DNA of 64,000 nt from Congeria kusceri (GCA_027627225.1 CM051028.1:25044364-25108363), one strand, 5' to 3'. Positions 11,089 through 23,080 are shown, counted from the stretch's first letter. Made by a program: numbers and translations. Notes: generated from the letters alone by a model not told the origin.

Positions 11089-14000
11089 TTAGTTGCCTGT
11101 GTCTGTGGTCTCCTGTGCCCATGAGTTAACCAAACGGAATTCGATCTGGCATTCAGGCTGTGGTACATAAGAACTAATGCCTGCAAGGAAGTTTATGGAT
11201 TGTCAATGCCATGTACGAAATATGTTACGTTTTAAATATAGCATGTCGTCTCAACAGCGTTAGATGCGAAATGACGTTGAGAAAATACCAATAATACTTA
11301 AAATAATAACAATTTGATGTCGATTACGGGCCGTTACGCGGCTCCGCTGAGCCGATATAATATAATTGGCCGAGGCCGCCAAATCTGACCGCGAGACGTC
11401 AATGACAACGAATAGCGTATTTAGTAAAAATTAAACGGTTATATCTGAAAATGCAATACAAAAGTTTGTAGTTACATTGATTAAATATATAGGATCTATA
11501 TGCATTTTTGAGTTCGAGAAAAAGAAACACTGACCATTAATTTAACAGATCGGAAACTTTCACTGTACCAAGATTTCAATCTATTGCTTCCAACAATAAA
11601 AATCAAACAATAAGCACTTCAATTCCCTTTTCTTGTACCCATACGCCTTAATTTTTAACAAACATGATACTAATTGTATGTGAACCATTCTGACCAGAAA
11701 CACGATTTACGAAATCGCAATGACTGGTCAGAACTTTTGATTTTATTCCCATTCAAAGTATCAGAATATATTATTTATCCAACTGACACATTCATCATTC
11801 AGAATTCGTCCATGCATGATTATTAAACTAAGTCCAGCGAAAACTAGTTTGTTTCGTCACTGTTTTTCTGTTTATAAACTACGTCATTCGTTAGAATTGC
11901 GTCACGTTAACATTTTGTGTAAGAAAGAAAGTAGCATGATTCTTTTCTTGTGACAGGATAATATGTATTATAAATGATATATACGGCAGAGCTGGGCCGG
12001 GTGTCTATAATCGGCCCGCTACCGATAATGTAGTTTCATGATGATATGAACACGCCAGCGATATGATTGTCTTACCTGTTTGTATGAGTACGTCTTTATC
12101 AAGAATTTCCCACCACGTGTGTTCGGATCCTGTCCAGATGTGCTTACCGGCTTGCAATTTAGTGATAAACCACCCATATGCAGGATGCAGCTCCATGTCA
12201 AAACTACAAGTTTGATAGCAAATAAAGTGCACGTACTTATATCAATGCCAATTTATTTACTATGATTTCAACAACAACAACAACAACAACAACTATGATT
12301 TCAATTACAGAAACTGTAAAACACGATATCATACGTGTTAACGTTTATTTTACAGTTAAATCTATACCGACTTATTTGCATCTGCAAGTAATGTGCCTGA
12401 TTTTTATAAGAGTACTTCTACTCCAAACTATTTTCGTAGATCAATTTAAATATTCTTAAAGCGATATTTATCACAAATTTAAAATCTAAAATGATGTATT
12501 ACATTATAAGTATTTGTTATATATTCAACAAAAATACCAAGAAAAAACACCGACCAATAATTTAATATTAATATTTTTATATTATAAATGTATTGCTGGT
12601 TTAGAATTATGACCAGCAGCTGATTCTCCATTCAAATAGCGCTCAATAACTATCAATAAAAATATATAAACGATGGATGCTAGCGGATAAAGCGCTTTAT
12701 CAGCTGATTAGGATGAAATGACGACGACGACGAATGAGTTTATTTATCCTCGGGGCTGCGGTTGAAAACTATATGCCCGAGCAGACAATTTCAAAGACAA
12801 TTTCGGTGAGTACCGCCCGCTAGCTCAGTACGTAGAGCGCTAGCAGTACCCGACCAGCTTCTCTCTCGGTAAGGAGAGCGCTAGCCCTCCGCGATGCCGT
12901 GACACACACCTCGAATGCTGGCTGGACTCTGATGGGATGAAATGAGAAAGGCAGAGCTATATAAATACTAAAATTACTAGAACACTGGATTGTCAAAACT
13001 GCAAGATTACAAGCACGAGGAAAATAATCATTTAATAACAGACAACAGTTCCAGAAAAAAGAGTCATGACACAGATGATACATTTAATTCTGTCTAAAAC
13101 TATAATCAAAGCAATGATTATATCCTCCCGTAAAACTTTTGCGTAGCATTTAAATAATAAGATCGGAATTACACAACAATCTGAGCATGCTATTTTGGTA
13201 GCAGTGCAGCACATATAACGATTCATTGAAATTTAGTCATTAATTCTTGACAAATAGCATGCCAGTCGGTCCGCCGGTACGTCGGTAAACCAAAGTGTGT
13301 CCGGGCAATAACTACAGAAGCCGTTGGTCTAGGATTAGGTTGAAAAAGCCTAGTAGCGGATCCCTATTGACTCTGGGGTCCTCAGGTCAAAGGTCAAACC
13401 AACCACAAGATTAAAAGAGACACGCAATAGCTGTAAATCAAATCCGGACAATAACTTCGCATCCCCGAGGCCTAGAATTTTTAAACTACATAGATAGGTT
13501 GGTCATGACAACTAGAGGACCACTATTGATTTGGGGTATTTAGGTCAAAGGTCAATTTCAAACCGCCTAAAATATTATAAAATGACATCTAACAATTGTA
13601 AAACCGTGTCCTGGGATTAACTGCGCAACTATTAGGCCCAGGTTTGTCAGACGTGCTAGGTAGATTGGTCATGATATGTAGCAGTCATCTTCTGATTTTG
13701 GAGTCTTTGGGTCAAATGTCAACATCAAACAGACGAAAATATAATTAAAACAAACACCCAATAATTGTAAAACATTGGCTGGGAAATAATTACGCAACCT
13801 CAAGGCCTGTATTATTTTAACTGTGTTACCAGATTGGTCAATACTAGCAGAAGTCAAAGGTCAATTTCAAAGTTGACCTTATATAAAACTAACCAATAAT
13901 TGACAATTTACTTAAAATTGTATTCTGTATATAGCACAGCAATTAAAATTCCTTTGATTATATAGTGGCTTTACCAAGAGCCATTATTGATATAACAGTC

Positions 14001-17000
14001 ATACCCCAATCACACTTATTTGGAATCGGCAGGAATTAGGCAGAACCAGTCGGAAAGAAAAAAAAAGCAAAATTCGTGCCTCTTTCGGGAGGAAAAGTAA
14101 AAATCGTACAGTTTTGTAAAAATGCTGTTCGAATACTTGAAATACTTAGAATGCTCTTCGAACTCGCATGAAATGATTCTTGCACATTCCGGCGGCATTA
14201 GCTCTTGAATGCTGTTCAAATGTTTTTGGAACATAGTATGAATATTTTGAAAGCTGCTAGAATGCAGCCCAAATATTTAGAATGCACATCAACAATCGAA
14301 CGAATAATGTTGGATTGTCGCCCGAAGTCTGGACAGACGGTGCCTAGAATGCTGTACGAATCCACTTTAAATGCATTCATATTGCTTCAAAAATAGGCTC
14401 CGAGTTTGGTTGGAACTTTTAAGAATTGAATCAGAATACATCTCGAATACTAAAAATGTATTTCGAAAGTATCAGAAATGTCACAAGCGTATCAGAAATG
14501 CCGCCGGATTGTTTCCTAAAGGGTATAAAATGCTGCTAAATTTTGCCTATCTCAGTGGCCTTCTTGGCAACCTCTGGCAGGGAATTTATCACCATTGTCA
14601 GAGCAGGACTGAGATGCAGGCTGATGGACCTCGGCCTAGATGTCGTCCAGGGAAGCAGATGGATGTGAAGGGGGCTCGGTAACAGACTCCGAAGGGACTG
14701 TGGCATTTTTAAGAGGATCTGCAGCTTCTTGGGATGAACTGCCCCGCTAAACTCTTGACTTTACCCGATTTATTAGGCGGCATAATGTGACCCAGTCGAC
14801 TGCTATATAGCTAGTTATGTTTAAACAGCTAATGACCGCGTATTTATACAACTTTTATTCGGGTTCTCTTTCGAATGAGATCAAAATGTTTAGAATGTTG
14901 TCAGAATGCCGTAAGACTATAAAAAATATAGTCAAAATGCTGTTAGAATACACCTCAAGTGCGGCTCGTAATTTCTCCACTTCGAATTCATCTCGAACGT
15001 TTTGAACATGAGCAAAACATTCGTACTGGTCGAAAGAATGGACCAACGTATCTGGAATGCACTTGGAATGCCTGTAGAATGTTTGATATACACTTGGAAT
15101 TTCCGGTAATGTACCACGAGCTTTCATTCTGACGACATTCCGGCTCATTCTGCCTCTAGTGTGATGGGGGTTTTAAATCAAGTTTTGAAAAGCTTTATGT
15201 ACGCCTGTTTTATAAGAAATAACTAAACCTATCACTTTGTTTCCAATAGCTGGAAAAGAAGCAGACGGATGTTCGAAGTACTTATGTTTTTGAAATGTAA
15301 CGAAGATTTGTAAAAAAACACAATGCATTTCGTGTTAAACAAGTACTTTATATTTTGAACATGTTATTGTACTTTGACTATTTTTGAAAATAAATTGTTT
15401 AATTTTGCATGTTATTTAAATGCACATAAAATGTATTATAGTGGTGCTTTGTATTAGATATGGAGAAATTTGAAATAAAAAATACTTTTTTTTTCTGAAA
15501 AAAAAGAAGAAATTTTATTGATTAATTAAATAATTAATTAGTAAAAATGGAATTTGATTGGATGGTTTTAACTTTGATTGAATAGTTTGAAATTAAATTG
15601 AAGAGTTTGAAATTAAACTGAAGAATTTATAATTTATTAGAAATTAATTAATTACTGTTAAAAATAATTGGACCACGGTTTGACCGATACAAACAAACTG
15701 ATTTATGTCAGTGTACATGTTTACTAAATGCTATACAAAATTAATCAGATTGTATTCCGATTCTAAGAAGAGAAGCCAGTCCAACTCGAAGCGACACATT
15801 TTCCTGATTCTAAATATGTTAATGGCAACCATCTGGCTGTTTATGTGTGTAATATTAAACAAATACTTCTTTCATCCTAGACCGTTCCAATGCGGTGACC
15901 CCAGTTTTAATCATTTGTATGTTTTGTGTTGTGTTGTACGTATTGTCCTGTATTGTATAGGCAATTGGTTACTTGCTTCAAATAAAGGACCAGTGGAGGT
16001 CACATTGCACTAAATAAATAAGTCATGTAGGGCTATACTCTCTAAATAAATCAACAAGTTTAACTCGACGACATGTTTTTAGGTTAAGACACTTGCTTTG
16101 CAATTCTTTGTTTTGTTGGTAGGGTAAGCATTGGTGTGCACTAATAAATCACGGATATTTTTTAAGATTGGCGACTACAATATGACACTTGCGCTAAGGC
16201 GGGTAACATTGAACTAGAAAGTAGCATGTACAAATATGATGATAAAACAGTCAACTTTGTTTAGTTTAACCTCTTTCTTACATATTACATGACATACCCT
16301 TTTTATTGCTTAAATCAATTCAGCTTAGAATGCTCTTTAACATTATGTATGGTTATAAGGGTCCTTATGTGCACAATGTTGCATTTATTTTTGGTTAAAG
16401 TTATCGCTTTTACATTAAATTACATAAGAATTGGAATGAGTATATTGTAACCTAAACACAAAAAAGGAAGCGGCACTAAAGGGGCAAGTTTTGCATAAAA
16501 TCGCCATGTTACTGTGTGGTTTTATTGGCTGTTATACGTTTCACAGAAAACATGCCATAAATATCATGATTTGAATGTGCATTACGAATTTTACAGCGAA
16601 AATCGCTTTTTCATGTAAAAAAAAATAAAAGAAAAAAAGTACGGAATCTCGTCTTGTGCATGCATCTCGCAGCACACCAAATCACGCTCAAACCAAAAAT
16701 GAACACGTTTTATACAATATTGCATTAAACGAGGTACACATATTCTAGAATTTTGACTGAATTTTCTATGAATTAAGTATACATTTTGGCTCAGGCACCC
16801 CCACATAATCAAAGCAATGAAAAAGCAAGCCAGATTGCTTATCATGCGTCATTCTCAAGTGCGTTTTCAAACATTTCTCCTTTGTAGATCGGTCTGAAAT
16901 TGTGCATGCACATTATAAATATGTTAATAATTATGTAGATTTTTTTTTTTCGCGATATCAAAACTTTAAGTTGTCAGGTAATAACTGTTTCTCTCCTGAT

Positions 17001-18054
17001 AATGTCTCTGGAGTTTCATTATTCCTATATTTGATAAGAATGTGTTTTCTTTCTGTAAACGGGATGATTATCTTAAGCACAAAAGTACGTTATATATATG
17101 TAGTTGTATTACATAAATGTAAATGGATGATTATAATTGGTACTTGAGAGGTGTAACAAACTTAAAATCTCAAATTATACAAATGCAAAAATGGAATCTT
17201 ATGCTATATTTTCTTCTTTCGAGATCTTATTTAAAAGCTGTATATTTCAGCGGATTGTTTAAATACGCAGTACAAAAATAAAGTTCTAAATCATAAAGCG
17301 GGAACTCGTTAATACAAGTATATAGCTTTGGTTATGTAACATAATACATTGATATTACAATCCAAACACTCAAGCTCAAAAAAGGACATGTCATGTTACG
17401 TTCATTACATTTGACGTACACTTTTAATAAATGTTATACAAAAATACATTACTTTTTGTGTAAATGTAAATTATTTTCATATGCCCGTTTGTTGATGGAG
17501 GTGAAGTTGAATAATTTTATTTGGAGGTGATAAAACAGAAATGAACTTTTTATGTTGTTTTCTGATTTGGTGGATTTACTATGAATTACCAAGAGCCATA
17601 TTCAGGAACATCGTACGTTTACATTTAAATATTTGTATTGACTGTTGTATGTCAAACCGTGATTTTAGTAAACAAACCGCGTTGATGCGTCACATTTTAT
17701 TTGAAATAAACGAAGGTTATTGTTACTGAAATAAGCAAGAAAAAAGGCCAGCGAAATCTTCTTCAGTACATTATTAACAACCTTTGTAATTTGACATACT
17801 CCTTGTCCGATGGGCCGTGATTTAATCTGATTCAGAGTATAGATTCCCGTTGTCAGCAGGTTTACAGGTTCTGTAGTTATCGTTCAATGTTGTAGTTATG
17901 TTTTCGACAGTTAAATCTGTTTATTAATATTAATTATGTTTTTGAGGTTTGTGTTTGAATAATGTCGGCTACTTACTTCGTTCCAATGCTATGCATGTAG
18001 TCTAGAAGTTTCAAATCATTGTTGATGGCGATAACAACCGGACCAAGTGTAAAT
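11089..18054 (-). CDS. gene A: transcobalamin-like (DUF4430) protein, three core exons
   Basis: The exons are 18054-17977, 12203-12076 and 11180-11089 (stop at 11091-11089). The donors are GAA|GTAAGT and CAG|GTAAGA; the acceptors are ATCTAAG, CTTGTAG and CCTTGCAG. Phases agree at both junctions (AA|T, G|GC). The second exon encodes FDMELHPAYGWFITKL and EHTWWEILDKD. The last encodes ISSYVPQPECQIEFRLV. This is the pattern of the C-terminal beta-domain of transcobalamin and intrinsic factor, which in vertebrates caps bound cobalamin. Whether this protein binds a corrinoid is unknown. The protein continues upstream, probably through the exons at 19920-21685. Its intron of about 5.8 kb (12204-17976) is filled with repeats. 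Its closest relatives here are the triplicated copies at 37163-58132. Confidence 0.75.
12266..12297 (+). repeat. (CAA)n short microsatellite
   Basis: Run of ACAACAACA triplets within gene A's large intron. Confidence 0.85.
12300..13260. other. intronic sequence, no gene
   Basis: AT-rich except for a GC-rich patch at 12806-12920 that begins with GCTAGCTCAGTACGTAGAGC, a tRNA-like A box, and holds the short inverted words AGAGCGCTAGC. It may be a tRNA-derived SINE head. No B box was found. Confidence 0.3.
13265..13890 (+). repeat. tandem repeat with AGGTCA-A-AGGTCA motif in each unit
   Basis: Four diverged units of about 150-170 bp each carry a phrase of the form TTGG...AGGTCAAAGGTCAA followed by ACAATTGTAAAAC and a GGGATTAACTGCGCAAC-like stretch. 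The motif is perfect at about 13384-13396 and 13551-13563, degenerate at about 13706 and 13853. Lies inside the large intron of gene A. Confidence 0.75.
14000..15160. repeat. GAATGC-rich degenerate repeat region
   Basis: AGAATGC, GGAATGC and their inverse recur every 20-60 bases across more than 1 kb on both strands, giving spurious frames. A GC-richer block at 14520-14790 reads on the minus strand as MPPNKSGKVKSL followed by broken Ser/Pro-rich pieces, possibly a decayed retroelement gag or ORF1. Confidence 0.5.
15161..17976. other. intronic or intergenic AT-rich DNA, no gene recognised
   Basis: Contains a plus-strand frame at 15705-16013 (102 codons) with hydrophobic stretches but no recognisable domain. 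Its codons are AT-driven. No RNA genes or clear repeats were seen. Confidence 0.3.
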
Positions 18055-18344
18055 CTTAGATGCTGGATCTCATTTACTACTTTCAGTGTGAAGCTATGAA
18101 AGAAAACATACAAGTTCACATGAGTTTAATAAATCATAATGACATGTACACATTAAATAGCGTGTCAGGGAGTAAAATGCCGAAAACAGGCTACAACGAC
18201 ATATCACTGACAGCCATAGTTTGTTACAAATTAAACAAATTTAAACGAATTTGTAGTGGGTTAACCGTGGACCATTTCAATGAAACTATTTATAAATCCA
18301 GCACCTGGTTTTATACTAAAATATTGTTTCACGAATACAAATGA

Positions 18345-19312
18345 TTTGTAAGAATTTGGTAGAGAGTCACACAACGAACATTACAGTGAAATTATTTAGA
18401 ATCACCGCAAATAGATTTAGGCAAGAAGTTTTTAATATAGCTACTTAAAGTAAGCTACTAAGCTCACCTATTGACGGCCATGTTTTTAAAGACTCAAAAT
18501 GATTTGAAGGATTTTGCTAGAGTCACCCAAGGAACTTTTCTCTGAAATTATTTTGGAACTCAATCATTGATTTCTGACAAGAAGATTTTCAAACTTTCAA
18601 TATAGCCATATAAGGAAAACTGAACAGCCCCCTGATTGTCATGTTTTTTTAATCAATCAAAATTATTTGAAGTAATGTGGTAGAGGGTCACCCATGGAAC
18701 ATGGATGTATGAAGGTATTACAAATTCCGACCAGTGGTTTCTGACAAGAATCTTTTAAAATTTCTCAATATAGCCTTATAAGGAAAAAAAGTTCCGCCCC
18801 ATGGCGGGCATGTATCTAAACGAATCAAATTAATTTGAAGTACTTTGGTAGAGGACCATCGAAGGAAATTTGAACAATGGTGTAGAAAATACTTCAAAAA
18901 TCCAACAAATAGTTTCTGTGAAGAAGATTTTTACAGCGTTCAGTGCAGCATTTTAAGAAATTTGCAGCCTTTTTGTAGATAAAACTCAATGAACATTTGA
19001 GTTAATTACTTTCAAAATCAAAAAAGTGGTTCTGACAAGAAGGTTATCAAAGTTTTTAATATAGCAATATTAAAAAAAGACCCCGTCCCCTGACGGCCAT
19101 GTCTTTTAACGAATCAAAATAATTTTAATTTGAAGTATTTTGATAGAGGACCACCCAAGGAACATTCATGCCAAGGTTGGTTAATTTTCAGCAACGGTTT
19201 TAAGAGAAGATTTTAAGTAACTTGTTTACAACGGGCGAGGAAAGACAATGACGGACAACCACTGACCAAAAAAGCTCACCTATGAGCATGTTGTTGTCAG
19301 GTGAGTTTAACA
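18345..19312 (+). repeat. five-unit tandem repeat ending in an AGCTCACCT hairpin
   Basis: Units of about 170-185 bp contain, in order, TTTGGTAGAG, a CACCCAAGGAAC word, TTTCTGACAAGAAG, CAATATAGCC-ATA-AAGGAAAA, CCCCxxGACGGCCATGT and AATCAAAAT-ATTTGAAG. The array ends in a GACGGACAACCACTGACC tract and the hairpin AGCTCACCT...CAGGTGAGTT at about 19273-19308. It is a non-coding mobile repeat inside gene A, between the 18054 and 19995 exons. Confidence 0.8.
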
Positions 19313-19313
19313 C

Positions 19314-19803
19314 TAGATGTGTCACAGACAAGGATGCTCCCATAAAGCATGTTTGGACACAGACAAAGAGCGTGTTGCAAACACTAATTGTCGCCCTAAC
19401 AAATTAATTTTCATACAAATTCTAAAGTGGGAAAAAATACAAAGGACCACATTTCTGCCAAAATTCGTTCCTTTACGATCACCTTCATATTTAGATCGTT
19501 CAGCTGTAAAAGTTTGAGCGAAATCTCCCAAGCCGTTAAGGACTAGTTGAGTCCACAAAATTTCATTAAGCATATGTAGTGGAAACAATGTCAAAGGGCT
19601 ATAATTTTGCCAAAATTGGTCGCAGCTAAAATTCATTCCTTTACGATCACCTACACATTAAAGTTGTTAATCTGTGAAAGTTTGCGCGAAATTCGCCCAG
19701 ACATTAAAGAGGAGTTGAGTTCACAAAGTTTCTTACGTTCGTACAGACGAACGGATGGACAAGTGCAATGCTTAATGCCTCCCACTTTGCGGGGGCATAA
19801 AAA
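19314..19803. mobile_element. element with GATGC(C/T)CCCA / TGCGGGGGCAT ends
   Basis: Relative of the nested element at 9706-10156. It starts ACTAGATGTGTCACAGACA, has internal TTGGTCGCAGCTAAAA units and ends GCGGGGGCATAAAAAT. It sits directly next to the hairpin that closes the preceding array. Confidence 0.65.
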
Positions 19804-19919
19804 TCAATATAAAAGCAACGGAAAAATTAAAATAATTGTTACACAAGATTTTCAACACACATCATATGGTGAGTTTATACTAAAGATAAATAGGTGGGCT
19901 CCGAGAAACTGAATCTTGC

Positions 19920-20495
19920 CTATCAGTACTGATATTGGAAGTAGCTGCACCTCCTGTAGCCAATCTAGCCATATTTGCTGAATGAACGTCGCCCACTGTA
20001 TGAAATAAATACATGACAAAATGTAATACTTTTAATTAAATTAGATTAAAAAAATCATTTAAAAGCCTACATAACGTTGCAGTAATAAAAGATCCGACAA
20101 AACTTCAACTAGTGCATGTTAGGAGTAATAAATCAAAACATGTTTAAAAATTGGATTAGCAATTGATGTTGAAAAAGGCAATGCACATTGCAACCAGATG
20201 CTTGTTTTATTCAATAATTGAAATGAATGTTTTTATACAAGTAACTGAATTGAAATGAAATGGAATGTTATTGTTTACTTGTACAATTCCCTCCAAAATA
20301 AATATACTTTCCAAAATAGTTTACCTGATGGCGGTAAATGTTGTGTAACGGAGCGAGGCATGAGTGGGATGACTCCACCCGTAATGCTAGTGTTCATGTA
20401 TGGTCCATCTTGCGAAAATCCTGTCGCGTCTTGAATGCTTAATTCAAGAAAAAACTCAAGGACTTCATCAGCCTTTGGAATGTATTCATGTTCAT
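19920..20495 (-). CDS. candidate upstream exons of gene A (two)
   Basis: Exon 20495-20325 follows a TTTTCAG acceptor, ends with a CAG|GTAAAC donor and encodes EYIPKADEVLEFFLELSIQD and later GGVIPLMPRSVTQHLP. Exon 19995-19920 follows TTTCATACAG and encodes GDVHSANMARLATGGAA. It ends at a non-canonical GC donor (GATAG|GCAAGA). The junction phases fit (G|TG between them, AG|A into the 18054 exon), so the frame stays open into the DUF4430 part. No domain is recognised in these residues. Membership of gene A rests on phase and strand only. Confidence 0.5.
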
Positions 20496-21471
20496 CTGAA
20501 AACAGTAAATATGAGTTATGTGTTTGATACCGAGTAAAGAATTGCTTATTCGGCGAGGTGTATGAGACAGAGGTTCACGGCAGCGATTCTTTGAAACCAA
20601 ACTAATTTTCTTCACGTACGCAATGATTATGCGAAAGTTATTACTTACGATGCTAAATTTGCAAACTTTATTTGCTATTGCGTTCCGTTGAATAGCAAAA
20701 GAATGCACTTCTCAAAAGTGTAATATGTGCTCAAAAGTGTAATACGTGTACACACAAGGGAAAAAGCGGACAATTGACGTAACGACGGACCAATGATTGA
20801 TAGGTCGATTAGCCAATGAGATCGCGGCTTCGATAAGCATGTGTTATGTGTTCCATCTGCAATTTTATCCGTCATACTGTCCAACATGTCGAACAATCCA
20901 ATTGTATTGTTATATTTTTGTAGTCACGCTTTGGTGGCATGTAACCTTTGGTAAAAGTAATAGTGAAAGTCCGTTCAGTTCTACTCCCTGATTCTAAAAA
21001 TGACATGTGTATGACGCGCAATGATGACGTAGATTAGGTTTTCACAGTCACATGATTGAAAGTGGTGAAGGCAGAATTCAAGATGAATAAATTCGTACAC
21101 CTGCGTTAAATTGTCAAAACTCTCGAAAATGTACTTTGAATCTTGGTCGGTCTTTCATTTATAGGCCGATCGGACACGAAACGACCAACCAAGAAAAGTG
21201 GCAGTAATGTTTACGAAATTCGTTTGGAAACTGACCGCAATCAAACCATCAAAATAGAATGGCACCCGCAGAAAGTTCAAGAACGCTGAAAACTTCTTCA
21301 ATACTGAAATACTTCAGTGTGATTATGTTACTCGCCCTTAAGTCGAACGGGTCAACGCTATACCTCTTTAATTCAATGCTCATTGTTCAAAGCGTATTAT
21401 ATCTAATGACTCTGTTTGTAGAAAAATTCTTAGGTTCCTGGCTTATTTTCTGTTTATAATAGTTGACTTAC

Positions 21472-21562
21472 CTATACCCACTGAATTCGCCCTTGAGTCA
21501 AACACATTCGCCCTTAAGACAAACACAAGTTTGTCCATAGCATTAATTGGATTATCCATTTC
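21472..21562 (-). CDS. candidate 5' exon of gene A
   Basis: The exon lies between TGTGTATAG and a strong AG|GTAAGT donor. It encodes 30 codons starting EMDNPINAMDKLVFVLRA plus one base that completes GAT with the next exon (20495). It contains an internal near-repeat of AAGGGCGAAT. No known domain. Confidence 0.4.
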
Positions 21563-21624
21563 CTATACACACAAAAATCAAACAATCACAGTTAGGGTCC
21601 TATGTACACTTTTATCGAGTGCAC

Positions 21625-21685
21625 CTGGATTCTCTCCAAAATGGCCATCGCCCCCAGAAGACATGTTAGTTGGTTACGGGGAATA
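21625..21685 (-). CDS. weak candidate 5' exon of gene A
   Basis: Follows an excellent acceptor (TCTGTATCTTGCAG) and encodes NQLTCLLGAMAILERIQ before a modest CAG|GTGCAC donor. The phase matches the 21562 exon. The hydrophobic helix could be part of a signal or helical domain. Other frames are also open nearby, so support is weak. Confidence 0.25.
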
Positions 21686-21829
21686 CTGCAAGATACAGAA
21701 GATGCCCCATTCCAGAGAATACCCTGTGTCTTTATGTGACAGTGTGAAGCAACTAGTAAACTGCACCTCGGTTAAACCTCTCATGCTAAAAATTGAAACG
21801 AATATTTTCTAGAAACAATTTATTACGCA

Positions 21830-22020
21830 AAATACACGCAAAATACATATAAATGAATGTATTATAAATACTGATTTTAGTGTATTAATATTGTTTATAT
21901 GCATAACTTGTACTTTTATATATTAACATTGTGTAATGGAGATGTATGTACAACTTGAACTTTTATATATTAACATTGTGTAATGGAGATGTATGAGATG
22001 TATGTTGAAAAATGAATAAA
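21830..22020 (+). repeat. probable LINE 3' tail with a direct duplication
   Basis: CTTTTATATATTAACATTGT followed by GTAATGGAGATGTATG occurs twice, about 53 bases apart, before an A-rich AATGAATAAAAAAAGAAAG tail. Confidence 0.45.
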
Positions 22021-22048
22021 AAAAGAAAGAAAGACGAGTTAGTTAAGG

Positions 22049-22120
22049 GTGTGACGGGGGTGGAACCTGCGACCCCTGGAATGTGAAGCCAGTGCGTTAC
22101 CACTAGACCACGGATCCCTC
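22049..22120 (-). repeat. tRNA-Val-like SINE head or tRNA pseudogene
   Basis: The minus strand reads GTGGTCTAGTGGTAACGCAC (A box), an anticodon arm with loop TTCACAT (CAC, Val) and GGTTCCACCCC (B box). The T stem and acceptor stem do not pair well, so this is a tRNA-derived repeat rather than a functional tRNA. Confidence 0.6.
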
Positions 22121-22219
22121 GTTTATCACACTGTGCCGAGTGTCTATATACGTAGATCTATAACCTCTGATAGTCCGGTGCTGTTACGGACACGGTACTT
22201 AAGCTTGACGCGTATTTTG

Positions 22220-22288
22220 TTCGTTTATAGAACTCTATTGCCGGGTTCGTTTATAGAACTCTATTGCCGGGTTCGTTTATAGAACTCG
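22220..22288 (+). repeat. 26-bp tandem repeat, about 2.7 copies
   Basis: TTCGTTTATAGAACTCTATT followed by GCCGGG repeats at 22220, 22246 and 22272 with no differences in the complete units. Confidence 0.9.
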
Positions 22289-22299
22289 AACCGAAAAAA

Positions 22300-22820
22300 T
22301 ATCTGAGTAAACCCTTAGAATTACATTGTATGTAGATGTTTGCAAATAACATACAAATCACGTATTAAATAGCATTGCATCAATGTTCGAGCCTGAATTT
22401 TGGCACAAATCTATAGTTTTCTGTATTATGGATTCGTGTCTTCGTTAGGGGTTTTCGAGAATCCATAACTAATACTCATTATCCAGATAAGTGTTTGACT
22501 GTTATTTTTGATGTTGTTGTTAGTTTAAACCTACTTATTTAAGCCCGATTGTGTCAAAAGTCAGAGGTTTATTGAGACACTTTACAGTCCGTTGTTCTGG
22601 GTAAAACAGTTCTTGGCCTCTGGAGAAAAAACACTCACTGACTGTGATCGAACTCACAGCGGACACCACACTCTTTACCCCACTACGATTGTTAACATAA
22701 CCATTGTTATTGAAGATGTCGAAGTAGTTGTCTTCGAAGCTGTTTTTGCTGCTGTGGCTGTTGTTGTTGTGTATCAATGTCCCATGTAACGCACCATGCG
22801 CATTGTACCTCCGGGTACAT
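22300..22820. other. no gene seen
   Basis: AT-rich. A run of TTGTTG/GCTGTT triplets at 22740-22775 makes short Val/Asn frames. Nothing coding is recognisable. Confidence 0.3.
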
Positions 22821-23080
22821 CACTCGACTATGGCGTACCATTAGGTCCTAAATTAGTAAGACATGATCCGACCATGTCCGACCTGGTCGGGCCAAATCCG
22901 ACCAGGACGTACCTTAGGGCCTGGTCGAGTATGGCGTACCATTAGGTCAAAAATTAGTAAGACATGATCCGACCAGGTCCGACCTGGTCGAACCAAATCC
23001 AATCAAGACGTACCTTAGGGCCTGGTCTAAACAGGTCATATCAATTTAGGACCTAATGGTACGCCATACTCGACCAGTGT
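22821..23080. mobile_element. MITE with about 33-bp TIRs and internal duplication
   Basis: The left end CGACTATGGCGTACCATTAG and the inverse of the right end CGAGTATGGCGTACCATTAG are nearly identical, and the match continues through GTCCTAAATT. Inside, a block of about 120 bp (GGCGTACCATTAGGTC... CCTTAGGGCCTGGTC) occurs twice. It is full of the palindromic words CGACCTGGTCG/GACCAGGTC. No coding sequence. Confidence 0.75.

Noticed and set aside
12806..12900. Possible tRNA gene (GCTAGCTCAGTACGTAGAGC)
   Set aside because: Only an A-box-like stretch; no cloverleaf, anticodon arm or B box could be folded.
15705..16013. 102-codon plus frame with hydrophobic stretches as a membrane protein
   Set aside because: No family motif, no supporting splice sites or conserved residues; composition is what AT-rich DNA gives by chance.
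22049..22120. Functional tRNA-Val
   Set aside because: A and B boxes and a CAC loop are present, but the acceptor and T stems do not pair, so it was called a tRNA-derived repeat.
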